Shown: positions 1 to 8,265 of the stretch, piece after piece
How positions within the stretch are numbered: position 1 is the stretch's first letter
How the letters are laid out: the number at the start of each line of letters is the position of its first letter
Assembly (NCBI RefSeq): GCF_050589645.1
Contig: NZ_JBNGOQ010000001.1
Coordinates: forward strand, 372,001 to 436,000
Source of the DNA: JBNGOQ01 sp050589645
GTDB lineage: Bacteria > Bacteroidota > Bacteroidia > Flavobacteriales > Flavobacteriaceae
Reading direction: 5' to 3'
Length of the DNA stretch: 64,000 nt
Translations under genes and position numbers: made by a program
Notes under the pieces: model-generated
The model's input: only the letters and a program-made list of their open reading frames with translations
Told to the model about the DNA's origin: nothing
Databases searched by the model: none

Positions 1-567
1 AGGGCCGAACTTGCTTTACTGAAAAGCCAGGTAAATCCGCATTTCTTCTTCAATACGTTGAACAATTTGTACGGATTGGTGGTGGAAAAATCCCCCCAAG
101 CCCCGGAGGTTGTCCTAGGACTCTCCGATATGATGCGCTATACCATTTATGAGGGAAAAAAAGAGTGGGTCGGTTTAACCGATGAAATCAATTTTTTGGA
201 AACCTATATTGAACTGCATAAAATCCGATACCGGAAAAAAGTAGCGATCCAATTTGACCATGAGGTGGATGGGAGCATTCAGGTCGCGCCCTTACTTTTT
301 ATCAATTTATTGGAAAATGCGTTCAAGCATGGCGTGGAACCCTCAATAGGTAATGCGTATATTTATTTACGTTTAAAAACGCAGGATGGTCGAATACTTT
401 TTCATATGGAGAATAATTGTGAATCCGATATTTCCCCAGAAAAAGGAGGTGTTGGGTTACATAATCTAAAAAAACGTTTGGAGCTTATTTATCCCAACAA
501 ACATGAATTGAGGATTGAAAAAACGAAAACCACCTATGCAGTTCATTTGAACCTTAATACCCACTGA
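1..567 (+). CDS. LytS/YehU-type sensor histidine kinase, C-terminal part (5' truncated by window)
   Basis: The reading frame is open from the first base, so the gene begins outside the window; 188 residues are visible. It starts in the phospho-acceptor block (QVNPHFFFNTLNNL) typical of the His_kinase family, followed by the ATP-binding N box (LFINLLENAFKHG) and a G box (GGVGLHNLKKR). The membrane part must lie upstream. It should autophosphorylate and pass phosphate to the regulator encoded directly downstream, whose ATG overlaps this stop codon (TGATG), implying translational coupling. The signal sensed cannot be seen. Confidence 0.93.
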   Translation, partial: RAELALLKSQVNPHFFFNTLNNLYGLVVEKSPQAPEVVLGLSDMMRYTIYEGKKEWVGLTDEINFLETYIELHKIRYRKKVAIQFDHEVDGSIQVAPLLFINLLENAFKHGVEPSIGNAYIYLRLKTQDGRILFHMENNCESDISPEKGGVGLHNLKKRLELIYPNKHELRIEKTKTTYAVHLNLNTH

Positions 568-1265
568 TGACAACCTATTGTATCATTGACGACGAACCCA
601 TAGCACATCGAATCATTGAGGGCTATTGCGCAGAGTTACCTTACTTACAAAAGATAGGCAATGCCTATAATGCCTTTGAAGCTTCCAGGATGGTCACCCA
701 AGAAAAGGTGGATTTGATCTTTTTAGACCTTAACATGCCTAAAATGACGGGCTTTGAATGGTTGAAAACAATATCCACACCACCCAAAATCATAGTGACT
801 TCAGCACATAAGGAATTTGCTATGGAAGGTTATGAATTTGATGTGCTGGATTATCTGCTCAAACCTTTTTCTTTTCAACGTTTCCTAAAGGCGGTCAACA
901 GGGTAAATGAAACAAAGAAAGAAAGTGCAATTGAAACATCGAACAGTGGTGGGGAACAGGGCAGTTTTTTTCTAAAAGGCGACAAAACGTATCATCAGGT
1001 TCATGTGGAAGACATTTTATTTGTACAGGCTTATGGAAATTACTCCAAGGTGTTCTTTAAGGAAGAAATGATATTGAGCCATGAAAAAATATCAACCTTG
1101 GAAAATTTACTGCCAAAAGACAGTTTTTTACGTGTCCATAAATCCTTTATCGTTTCCTTAAAAAAGATCGAGCGTATTCAAGGAAATCAAATCTTTATCC
1201 AAAATCACAAAGTTGCTATTGGTCAGACCTATCGGAGCATAGTCAATCGTTTGTTGGAGGGTTAA
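567..1265 (+). CDS. LytTR-family response regulator
   Basis: A 232-residue two-domain regulator. The N-terminal receiver domain (about 1-115) shows the acidic pair D8-D9, phospho-acceptor D54 in IFLDLNMP, T78 and K99 in LLKP. The C-terminal half (about 130-230) is a LytTR DNA-binding domain with the typical FLKGDKTYHQVHVEDILFV strand pattern and the RVHKSFIV segment. Its start overlaps the stop of the kinase gene, so the two form a cognate LytS/LytTR-like pair. Target genes are not evident; the genes downstream are on the other strand. Confidence 0.93.
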   Translation: MTTYCIIDDEPIAHRIIEGYCAELPYLQKIGNAYNAFEASRMVTQEKVDLIFLDLNMPKMTGFEWLKTISTPPKIIVTSAHKEFAMEGYEFDVLDYLLKPFSFQRFLKAVNRVNETKKESAIETSNSGGEQGSFFLKGDKTYHQVHVEDILFVQAYGNYSKVFFKEEMILSHEKISTLENLLPKDSFLRVHKSFIVSLKKIERIQGNQIFIQNHKVAIGQTYRSIVNRLLEG

Positions 1266-1299
1266 GACATCATTGATCAGGCCAAAAATGGAGTAGTAA

Positions 1300-1428
1300 A
1301 GGGCCATTTTAAGGAGCTTTCCAAATAGCATGGTCCGCACCAAGGTGATTTCGGACCAAAGCAACCCCAAGGTTTTGGACGAGAGCAAATACGAACGGGC
1401 CTGGACACAGCCGGTGGTGGTGGAGTAG
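1300..1428 (+). pseudogene. orphan C-terminal coding remnant
   Basis: Plus-strand frame open for 42 codons between in-frame stops, ending at TAG 1426-1428, with a protein-like tail (KVLDESKYERAWTQPVVVE). It lacks a full domain and was probably the end of a larger gene broken at the left edge of the repeat array. I do not recognise the family. It could be chance, although the residue composition looks like real coding sequence. Confidence 0.3.
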
Positions 1429-1429
1429 G

Positions 1430-1464
1430 CGAGAACAGGCAATTACTTGTAGCCGTTGTTAGCA
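1430..1464 (-). repeat. attC-like arm overlapping a stop codon
   Basis: Minus-strand sequence GCTAACAACGGCTACAAG directly follows, and contains, the stop of the adjacent gene (TGC TAA CAACGG). It matches the left arms of the other intergenic repeats, for example near 11700. The opposite arm is not clear here, so the element is partial or diverged. Confidence 0.5.
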
Positions 1465-2043
1465 AACCTTATTAACAAACTCAAGTAATTGATTTTCTTC
1501 CCGTAAGTCAAAAACTGTTCCTTGATACCAGTTAACAGCTATGAAATCGAAGTATTTACAAAATTTACGAAGTCCCAATTTCATATGGTTTTTGATTTCT
1601 TCATTCTTGGTAGATCCTGTTAACCAAATCCGATTTAGGTGTCCATCATTTTCTTCCAATAAAATCCCGAATTTTTGACTTCCAAAACCAAAGGGGGGGT
1701 CTTCCGACTTTTTAAGTCCAGCATTTTGATGAACGACCTTAGTTATTGGTGGTAATTCTGTTGATTGAAAAATTCCCAAAACTTTTGAAAAGCCCAGTTG
1801 CCTGTCCAACACCTTTACTTTTAATTCTGCAATTTCCGTTATGTCTGAAAACCCTAGTCCATCCCTGTGTTTTTCTCCAAATTCGTTTATCCTTTGGCCC
1901 TCTTGAATTGCAAATTCCAAATTTTCCGATGGAACAAGCTCGATCATTGCATAATCGTCCTCCCATAAATGAAGAATATCGGAATACGGATATGACTTCG
2001 ATTTCCTGTCGTTTAAAAATTTAACGAGTCTGTTGAGAAGCAT
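1459..2043 (-). CDS. hypothetical protein (194 aa)
   Basis: Soluble protein with no signal peptide or membrane segment and no family that I recognise. It is rich in aromatic and charged residues, with conserved-looking stretches such as PPFGFGSQKFGILLEE and the C-terminal FIAVNWYQGTVFDLREEN. ATG start. The stop codon is part of the repeat arm GCTAACAACGG, which suggests the gene ends inside a cassette-type recombination site. It stands alone, 95 bases from its upstream neighbour. Confidence 0.72.
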   Translation of the reverse strand: MLLNRLVKFLNDRKSKSYPYSDILHLWEDDYAMIELVPSENLEFAIQEGQRINEFGEKHRDGLGFSDITEIAELKVKVLDRQLGFSKVLGIFQSTELPPITKVVHQNAGLKKSEDPPFGFGSQKFGILLEENDGHLNRIWLTGSTKNEEIKNHMKLGLRKFCKYFDFIAVNWYQGTVFDLREENQLLEFVNKVC

Positions 2044-2138
2044 TTGATGTTTGTTAACTTGCTTATGACGATGTAAAATACATCAATATTCTTCCAATAT
2101 GGAATTAAATCGACGTGATTGTTCATCCTTAATTTAAA

Positions 2139-3389
2139 CTATTGAAATAATTTCTTTATGAAGCTTTTGGGTTTTAGGAAAGAACTCTTTTTGTTGTTGG
2201 CCATTGAAATATAGTTGTAATAATAGTTTTTTTCTGAGTCCAGCTTAAAGAATTCAAATATTTCTTTTTTGACATTACCATTCTTAGGATTTCTTAAATC
2301 CGTATCCCTATCAAAATATTTTGAATCCCAATATGGCTGATTTGAATGCTCAGCAATACAGGATTCCAAAACACTTTTATCAAAATTTAATGAACCTGAG
2401 ATGCCTTCCATTCGATGGATATTAGAATGCTTTACCCTTTGCCAAGGTTTGGTATCTTTATTTGAATTGTTCGCATTCAAATGCTTATTAAACTTTTTGA
2501 TGGATGTTTCCTTGTAAATCATTCCATATTGTAGATATACTGTATAAGGGTCGTCATACCTATTACTTTTTGAGTAAGAAATTGGGAAGTCAAACTCCCA
2601 ATCTTCTAGAGGTTGATTTCCTATAATTTCAAAATCACCATAAAACAAGGCATTGTCCATTATATATTGAGAAGGTATCCAATCCAGTCTTTTAAGGTAA
2701 TCCAAGTCCACTTCTCTTGTACCTTGAATTAGATGGTACACCTTAATTACAAGTGGCTGGGTCATCAAATTCATGATTCCGTAGTTCTTCTGTAATTTGA
2801 ACCCAGGGTCTTTGCGAAGTTTTCGAAGATCACAGACAAGTCTTCCAAAGCCATAGTTTCTTCTATCTACCTTGAAAACAAAATAATCGCCTTCCTTGAG
2901 TTTTACCCTCTCCCTTTTTCTTGAAGCGAAATCCTCTATCTCTTCTAAATCTTCTTTTGACGTTTCAGAGATATATTTTTCTAACCATTTCGGTAATTCC
3001 GCTATTGACTTAAACTTAATAGCTTCAAAATAGGTTGAATAATAATCTCTTTGGGTTGTGTGATTGCCGATATATATTCCATTATTGGTATACTTAAAAT
3101 AAACACCAATTGGTGTTCTCGATTCAAGAGTTGAAGGAGAAAGTTTCTTAGGCTTGCCCTTATTTGTTTTGGGTAACAGCAATTGTCTATTTTCAGTTTC
3201 TTCATTGTACTGGGTTTCTATATAGCTCGTTTCTGTAGATTGGATATGCCGTTTGATTACATTGCCATCATAGTACAAAACTGATTTTGGTCTGTATGAA
3301 TCACCCTTTAAATCAACTCTTTCCCAATGCTCAGGGATAATCGGAAGTCCTAAGTATTCTCTGTGTTCGTTATTAAGTTCAAATGACAT
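2139..3389 (-). CDS. Imm26-like immunity-family protein
   Basis: A 416-residue cytoplasmic protein. The middle (about 160-270) resembles the Imm26 family of immunity proteins: a KLKEGDYF start (G167-D168) followed by NYGFGRLV (G180-F-G182-R183), the usual GD...YGxGR signature. The flanking regions of about 150 residues on each side have no family that I recognise, so it is much longer than a single Imm26 domain. Immunity proteins neutralise polymorphic toxins, but no toxin gene is adjacent; orphan immunity genes are common in accessory islands. The match is from memory of the motif only. Confidence 0.72.
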   Translation of the reverse strand: MSFELNNEHREYLGLPIIPEHWERVDLKGDSYRPKSVLYYDGNVIKRHIQSTETSYIETQYNEETENRQLLLPKTNKGKPKKLSPSTLESRTPIGVYFKYTNNGIYIGNHTTQRDYYSTYFEAIKFKSIAELPKWLEKYISETSKEDLEEIEDFASRKRERVKLKEGDYFVFKVDRRNYGFGRLVCDLRKLRKDPGFKLQKNYGIMNLMTQPLVIKVYHLIQGTREVDLDYLKRLDWIPSQYIMDNALFYGDFEIIGNQPLEDWEFDFPISYSKSNRYDDPYTVYLQYGMIYKETSIKKFNKHLNANNSNKDTKPWQRVKHSNIHRMEGISGSLNFDKSVLESCIAEHSNQPYWDSKYFDRDTDLRNPKNGNVKKEIFEFFKLDSEKNYYYNYISMANNKKSSFLKPKSFIKKLFQ

Positions 3390-3430
3390 ATTTCTTTAAT
3401 GTATAGTTTGTAAGACAACTAATGGGGATA

Positions 3431-3450
3431 ATCCTTTATTTGAACTTTAA
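3431..3450 (+). repeat. ATCCTTTATTTGAACTTTAA direct repeat, copy 1
   Basis: First strong copy of a roughly 19-base direct repeat also seen at 6073, 7696, 8875, 9323 and 27279, all in the same orientation. Here it forms the left edge of the duplicated lipoprotein module. A weaker relative lies near 2125. Confidence 0.65.
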
Positions 3451-3507
3451 GCATTTATAACCAGTTAAAAGCAACTAATGCTAATTTTAGTATCCTAGAA
3501 TAAAAGT

Positions 3508-3858
3508 ATGGAAAAAGTAGCATTGATTATAAGCATGGCTTTATTCTTTGGGTGCTCAGATGATAATCCTATACCAGGGTGCTATCAAGAAAGTGGCAGA
3601 CGTATAGTTGCCACGGTAGAAAAGGTAAATGGAACATTGGTAATGAATGAGGTCTGTGGATTTATTATTGATCCAGATGAACAGCTAGATCGAAACCCAA
3701 TAGGAATCTTGAGTCCTTGTAATCTTAGTGAAGAATTTGAAATTGATGGTGTGCGTGTAGTATTCAGCGGTTTTATCTACGAATCTTTTGAAACAGAGGA
3801 TATTTGTGCAGATTTCTTTGAAATAACGGAAATAAGAATGGCGGATGAAGTGCAATGA
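3508..3858 (+). CDS. small lipoprotein, duplicated (copy 1)
   Basis: 116 residues with a lipoprotein signal: a hydrophobic N-terminus ending in LFFGC, with C16 as the likely lipidated cysteine. The mature part is acidic and contains five further cysteines (for example GCYQESG, NEVCGF, SPCNLSEEF and DICADFFEI) that could form disulfides in the periplasm or at the surface. Family not recognised. An almost identical copy lies at 8952-9299; the two differ mainly at A11/V and in the last residues (MADEVQ versus MAETQ), so duplication was recent. Confidence 0.82.
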   Translation: MEKVALIISMALFFGCSDDNPIPGCYQESGRRIVATVEKVNGTLVMNEVCGFIIDPDEQLDRNPIGILSPCNLSEEFEIDGVRVVFSGFIYESFETEDICADFFEITEIRMADEVQ

Positions 3859-3905
3859 CCAGCTTCTTATGAGATAGTCCTTTTTATATGGTGTTGTTGT
3901 AATCA

Positions 3906-4229
3906 TCATTTCGGCGGCAAACTCATTACATAATCATAGCTTTCATTTAAGTATATAGCTAGCTTGTCCAAGTCATCCCACATCCGTTCTGGTATCAATA
4001 TATATCCGTGCATTATGGAATTATAGGATTTGTACAGAGTGGTTTCAAACGCTTCTAGGTATTTTTTCTGAACTTCTTTAGAAAATCGAATGCCTATTTC
4101 ACCGGCCTTGTTAAAAAGTGAAAACATATGACCGTTGGCTGAGGTATAGGGCATTGTTTTTCCTTTTCTTTCAAATCGGTCACACTTTGCAACCAATAGG
4201 TCATATACTTTTAATTTTTCTTCCCACAT
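3906..4229 (-). CDS. TfoX_N-like small protein
   Basis: 107 residues without signal peptide. The order MFSLFNKAGEIGIRFSKE, then LYKSYNSIMHGYILIPE and a C-terminal LNESYDYVMSLPPK fits small Bacteroidota proteins related to the N-terminal domain of TfoX/Sxy. The exact role is unknown. Its start lies only three bases after the stop of the SRPBCC gene at 4233-4673, so the two are probably one transcript, transcribed right to left. The stop is followed on the minus strand by ATTACAACAACACC, a possible worn repeat arm. Confidence 0.7.
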   Translation of the reverse strand: MWEEKLKVYDLLVAKCDRFERKGKTMPYTSANGHMFSLFNKAGEIGIRFSKEVQKKYLEAFETTLYKSYNSIMHGYILIPERMWDDLDKLAIYLNESYDYVMSLPPK

Positions 4230-4232
4230 GAA

Positions 4233-4673
4233 TTATCGGCTTTCTACAAATTCCTTAAATTGTTTCATCCATTTGTCACCTTGTTTTCTGTACATACTAG
4301 GGAACAAAATGGCCATGAGTTTGGGTAAGACCCAATTGATTCGTGTGTACACAAACTCGTACCGATACTCCGTTTTTTCGGGACCGATTTCAATAAAAGT
4401 ACATTTCATAGTATTGTCCATATGCTTATGGGAGTAAAAGGCTTCAAACGATTTGGGCAGCTCATTTTTTAAAACCGTCTCGGTCAACACCATATCTCGT
4501 TTGCCATACGTATAATACATTTTGGATTTAGCGTCAACTTGTGTTGCAACGCCACTTATTAATTCCTTCCTTATAAAACCGTCTTGATAATCTTTGTTGA
4601 AATTTGGGTTGATAAATGAATCCACAACAACCTCCCTGGGTTTATTAATAATTACCGAACCTTTGAATTGCAT
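4233..4673 (-). CDS. SRPBCC-domain protein
   Basis: 146 residues forming one START-like (SRPBCC/polyketide-cyclase) fold: the N-terminal strand FKGSVIINKPREVVVDSFINP is the typical family opening, and the C-terminal helix (YRKQGDKWMKQFKEFVES) closes the ligand cavity. Such proteins bind or modify small hydrophobic ligands; the ligand cannot be told. It lies just upstream of the TfoX_N-like gene with a three-base gap and downstream of the AraC regulator at 4745-5836, which may control the pair. Confidence 0.82.
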   Translation of the reverse strand: MQFKGSVIINKPREVVVDSFINPNFNKDYQDGFIRKELISGVATQVDAKSKMYYTYGKRDMVLTETVLKNELPKSFEAFYSHKHMDNTMKCTFIEIGPEKTEYRYEFVYTRINWVLPKLMAILFPSMYRKQGDKWMKQFKEFVESR

Positions 4674-4744
4674 ACTGTTTTTGAAGGTAAATTAGGGAAA
4701 TTGTGGTCTGATTTGATTACAGAACCGTTCTGTAACCGTATTTT

Positions 4745-5836
4745 TTAGATTCTTTTTATTTTTTCGAGATATTCAGAAGGAGAAAGCCCTTCGAATTCTT
4801 TAAACGCTCTATAAAATGAAACCTTGTTATTAAATCCCGATTGAAAGGCGATATCAATTAATTTTATCTTGTTGTCCTTGTTTTTATGAATGTTGTTTTT
4901 GGCTTCTTTAAGTCGATAATGGCTGAGTAATTTTTTAAAAGAGCAATTAAACTTTTGATTGATAATTTCAGAAACGTAAGCTGAAGGAAGTTCAATCGAT
5001 TCAGAAAAAGTAGTGAGATTTAGATTGTCGTTTAAATATATTTTGTCATTTTCAAACTTCCCTACAATGGCATTTTCGTCTGTTTTTCTTTGCTGTAAAT
5101 CATGCAAATTGGGTGGTTTACTATTAAATATGGTTGACCTGTCAATGATTTTATAGGCAATGGCCTGAATAATAAAAGTCATTGCCAGCATACTTATTTG
5201 ATTGACTATAGCAAAATTATATTTTCCAATGGGCTGAATAACAAAGTATATAAGGTGTAACAATAAAAATAGAGAATAACCCAATAACACATGGTAATAC
5301 CAATTTACCAGGATATTATTGGTTACTTCATTCTTGAATTCTTTTAGTTTTTTAATGCTTAAATAGATATAGGTGCCTATGTACGCAAAAAAACTCAATG
5401 TAAAATAAAACTCTAAACTGGAATAAGAGGGAATACTATTCATAAATGCCCTCACCGTTTCTAACTTTATATTGCCCTTTAGAAAATAGAATGGCAGATT
5501 TAAGATCAACATAAAACCAAAACCTATAAAATGCCAATAATCTTTTTTTGTTAATTTAAAATGATGTATTGTAATTCCCATTGTCATAAACAGCATTAAG
5601 GGTGGTTTTAAAAAGCTGATGGGATTACCAATTCCTAAAAAATGAGGCATGGCATTGATGAGTTCCGTTTCTACCAGGAATCTTTCAAAAAGCGTGATTC
5701 CCTCAATAATTAACAGGGCTGCAAATAGTTTTTTAAATAATGTCCTATTAGACTTTAATAGTACAACTGCTATAAAAAATGCTTGACAAGTTCCATAAGC
5801 AATTAAAACGTTAATGATCAATGAGGTTGCGGTCAT
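4745..5836 (-). CDS. AraC-family regulator with membrane N-terminus
   Basis: 363 residues. The first about 245 residues hold seven or eight hydrophobic segments, and the last about 100 form an AraC double helix-turn-helix (FKKLLSHYRLKEAKNN, then IDIAFQSGFNNKVSFYRAFKEFEGLSPSEYL). This membrane-anchored AraC arrangement is common in Flavobacteriia and probably senses a membrane or extracellular signal. It lies 71 bases upstream of the SRPBCC gene on the same strand, so it may regulate that gene. Confidence 0.9.
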   Translation of the reverse strand: MTATSLIINVLIAYGTCQAFFIAVVLLKSNRTLFKKLFAALLIIEGITLFERFLVETELINAMPHFLGIGNPISFLKPPLMLFMTMGITIHHFKLTKKDYWHFIGFGFMLILNLPFYFLKGNIKLETVRAFMNSIPSYSSLEFYFTLSFFAYIGTYIYLSIKKLKEFKNEVTNNILVNWYYHVLLGYSLFLLLHLIYFVIQPIGKYNFAIVNQISMLAMTFIIQAIAYKIIDRSTIFNSKPPNLHDLQQRKTDENAIVGKFENDKIYLNDNLNLTTFSESIELPSAYVSEIINQKFNCSFKKLLSHYRLKEAKNNIHKNKDNKIKLIDIAFQSGFNNKVSFYRAFKEFEGLSPSEYLEKIKRI

Positions 5837-5909
5837 TATTTATCTTATGCAGTTTCTTTCATAGATAATTGGTTTGGCTTGAGTACTTTCTGCCCTACCA
5901 ATTAACATA

Positions 5910-6013
5910 CTATTCCTTATTCTCTAAATTTGCTTTAAATGGCAACGTCCATTTATCGTTCAATTGGACCTGTTGTTTTTCACCGCTAACATAACTGGTT
6001 CGGGAGGCTTGGT
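5910..6013 (-). pseudogene. orphan C-terminal coding remnant
   Basis: A minus-strand frame of 34 codons ending in TAG (5910-5912) reads like a genuine protein tail (SGEKQQVQLNDKWTLPFKA), with an in-frame stop just upstream and no start. It suggests a gene end left behind by deletion or recombination. Family not recognised. Confidence 0.3.
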
Positions 6014-6072
6014 TTTACCCTCAAGACTATCTTTTTCACTTCAATACAATGCCCGTTTACTACCTTCATTTA

Positions 6073-6092
6073 ATCGTTTATTTGAACTTTAT
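6073..6092 (+). repeat. TTTATTTGAACTTTA direct repeat, copy 2
   Basis: ATCGTTTATTTGAACTTTAT, same orientation as the other copies. With the copy at 7696 it brackets the serine hydrolase gene 6187-7566. Confidence 0.6.
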
Positions 6093-6186
6093 TATTTGTG
6101 GTGCCTGTCGTAGGCAGCCTTCGAAATCTTCTGCCTTTGAATCCCCGAAACATCCAAACCAGAAGTACCGACCAATTCGCTTGAAA

Positions 6187-7566
6187 TTATTCAATTTTCT
6201 TTCCCTGTATTTCCTGCCCACCTTGAAAAAGTGTTAAGCCCTCAACATTTCCTTCTTTTAGCTGAAAGGAAATTTTTGCCTCGACCACGGTCAGAAAAAA
6301 TACGGTGTCGCTCTCAGGATATATCTCGAATTTCCCTTGTCCTGTGGCTTGTCCAAATAACTGTGCGCCCTCTTTTGTAATGGTTATTTTGAATTCGGGT
6401 TGCAGTTCATACACCCCAATATATTTCTGAAGTGCGGATTCGGATAATTCGACTGCCTCGCTCTTGGATTTTGGATCAGCCAGTTCTGATCCAGGGTCAA
6501 GTAAATAGAATCCAATATCATCGGCACCTGTTGAGGAATTTGAAAGAAGTACCACTCCTTTACCTGTTTCCTTAACAAATCCGGCAAAGGTCCTGTATCC
6601 GCCTGTTCCCCCATTATGCCAGATCACATCACCGTTCTCTCCTTTCTTGATATGCCACGCCATTGCTACGGACATAGCACCTGCCTTTTTGTGCCTGACC
6701 TCATGGGATAGCTCCATAGCCGCCCTTAAGGGTGAATCCTCATAACCTAGATTGCCAGAAATGAACTTGCCCATGTCACTGGTTGAACTTCTAATGGCTC
6801 CCGCACCAGCTAAGGTGGGTATGTCCCAATTCTCAACAACTTTTCCATCATTATGGCCCAAGGCCAAATTTTCCTTCATTCTCTGGGTAAATTCAATTCG
6901 AGTGTCGTTCATTTCCAGTGGATCTGCAATGGTCCGCACCATTAAATCTTCATATGTGGTATTCTTGTTGGTTGCCAGGAGATGACCCAATAGTCCTTGA
7001 GCAAGATTTGAATATTCATATTCGGAACCTACCGCCCGGACAGGTTGGTAATTCGAGATAAACCCGTACATCTTCTCTACGGTATAATCGGCATAGGGAT
7101 TGTTGGGATTTGCGGGCTCAAAGTTGTTGGGCATTCGAGGAAGACCCGATGTATGGTCCGTGAGGTTCCCTATTGTAATTTCACTATTCCCCGTAACCGG
7201 AACTGTTATGCTATCGGGAAGCAGGTCGTTTATTCGATCATCCAGCCTGATATCGCCGTCCAAAACTTGCCGTGCAAGCATTATCCCCGTAAAGACTTTC
7301 GAAATTGATCCAATTTCATAGATCGTATATTCGTCCACTTCGGTACCATCATAGGAGGTTTTGCCAAAGTTGAAGTAATGAACGCCTGATGAATCAATTA
7401 CGGCTAATGCAATACTGGGGGTGGCACCGACCGAAATGCGCTTTTCAATCGTCTCCACAACTTCAACAGGAAGATTTTTTTCATCCTTCTTTTCCGGGCT
7501 TTGCTGACATCGACAACTGACAACTGCCACCAGAAGAACTATTAGGGTGATTTTATAGCTTTTCAT
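6187..7566 (-). CDS. serine hydrolase, beta-lactamase/D-Ala-D-Ala peptidase fold (lipoprotein)
   Basis: 459 residues with a lipoprotein signal (VVSC, C18). The catalytic domain (about 35-370) has all three motifs of the class C beta-lactamase/esterase family: S87-I-S-K90, Y185-S-N187 and H317-N-G. The last about 90 residues form a DUF3471-like beta domain. It is a periplasmic or outer-membrane-anchored hydrolase acting on an ester, peptide or beta-lactam; the substrate cannot be told. It is single-gene and bracketed by direct repeats at 6073 and 7696. Two relatives lie at 27599-29029 and 29186-30265. Confidence 0.9.
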   Translation of the reverse strand: MKSYKITLIVLLVAVVSCRCQQSPEKKDEKNLPVEVVETIEKRISVGATPSIALAVIDSSGVHYFNFGKTSYDGTEVDEYTIYEIGSISKVFTGIMLARQVLDGDIRLDDRINDLLPDSITVPVTGNSEITIGNLTDHTSGLPRMPNNFEPANPNNPYADYTVEKMYGFISNYQPVRAVGSEYEYSNLAQGLLGHLLATNKNTTYEDLMVRTIADPLEMNDTRIEFTQRMKENLALGHNDGKVVENWDIPTLAGAGAIRSSTSDMGKFISGNLGYEDSPLRAAMELSHEVRHKKAGAMSVAMAWHIKKGENGDVIWHNGGTGGYRTFAGFVKETGKGVVLLSNSSTGADDIGFYLLDPGSELADPKSKSEAVELSESALQKYIGVYELQPEFKITITKEGAQLFGQATGQGKFEIYPESDTVFFLTVVEAKISFQLKEGNVEGLTLFQGGQEIQGKKIE

Positions 7567-7695
7567 AATATGATGTGATTTTCAAAATCTTGTGGTTCCA
7601 ATATAGTCCAACTTGTTCAAATATGGAACAGTCTTCTTTTGTATCACCACTAGAGGTCTATACATAACTTCTCATGTTTTTCACGATTATTCAGC

Positions 7696-7715
7696 ATCGT
7701 TTATTTGAGCTTTAG
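7696..7715 (+). repeat. TTTATTTGARCTTTA direct repeat, copy 3
   Basis: ATCGTTTATTTGAGCTTTAG; it overlaps the last codons of the gene at 7712-8239. Confidence 0.55.
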
Positions 7716-8239
7716 TCAAGGCTTTTCAATCCTTCTCTTATTTCAACAGCTTTTGTTTTATCAAACTCCGCCGTCCTACTACAACGGTTGGTCCATAATC
7801 GATTTCTGTTAATACCATTATTATAATCCCCAAATAATCTCTTGGACAGTCTTTCCGGGTTTAGGAAGACAATGAATTCTTTTCCTTCTTCAAAACCAAA
7901 GTAGCCGCAGGATGGACCGTGCATGGAAGTATAAATTGTCAAACTAGTTGCATCTATATCTCCCTTATAAGAATCGATAATTTCTATTTCAACCTTGGTG
8001 ACAGATTTGCGTTCTAATGCATTAAGGATCTGAGGCTCAGATTCAAACTTAACCTCAAGGTATTTGTGTTCTTCAACGGTCAAAATATCGCCTTTAGATA
8101 CATATTCAATCTTTAGAACCTTTATATGCAAAATCGAGCTTGTACGCCTTAATTCCTTTTTTAGCTCTGTCCTATAACAGGTGCATGCAAAACTCTTACT
8201 AATTGATAATACAAATATTATAAATAGAATCTTCCTCAT
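7712..8239 (-). CDS. secreted TIMP/NTR-like protein
   Basis: 175 residues with an N-terminal signal peptide ending near SFACTC, so the mature chain starts with a Cys-x-Cys pair as in tissue-inhibitor-of-metalloproteinase (NTR fold) proteins. Further family features are the ILHIKVLKIE strand, VTKVEIEIIDSYKGD, SCGYFGFEEGKEFIVFL and the late TNRCSRTAEF cysteine. Bacterial members are exported and of unknown function. It is followed on the same strand by its likely operon partner upstream at 8266-8823 (26-base gap). Confidence 0.75.
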   Translation of the reverse strand: MRKILFIIFVLSISKSFACTCYRTELKKELRRTSSILHIKVLKIEYVSKGDILTVEEHKYLEVKFESEPQILNALERKSVTKVEIEIIDSYKGDIDATSLTIYTSMHGPSCGYFGFEEGKEFIVFLNPERLSKRLFGDYNNGINRNRLWTNRCSRTAEFDKTKAVEIREGLKSLD

Positions 8240-8265
8240 CCTTATATTTAAATTTGTAATATGAG

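Larger units (their letters stand above)
3431..3858 (+). repeat. duplicated module, copy 1 (pair with 8875-9300)
   Basis: About 428 bases nearly identical to 8875-9300. Identity begins exactly at the ATCCTTTATTTGAACTTTAA motif, includes the whole upstream region and lipoprotein gene, and stops near the stop codon. The unit is on the plus strand, opposite to the surrounding genes. Confidence 0.9.
5837..6186. other. 350-base intergenic region
   Basis: Holds a short orphan reading frame on the minus strand (5910-6013) and one copy of the TTTATTTGAACTTTA direct repeat (6073-6092). No complete gene, RNA or hairpin repeat was seen. Confidence 0.6.

Noticed and set aside
3439..3490. TTTG ... TAATTTTAG as promoter of the duplicated lipoprotein gene
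   Set aside because: The spacing between the two elements is about 39 bases, far from the 19-21 bases expected for TTTG/TAnnTTTG promoters.
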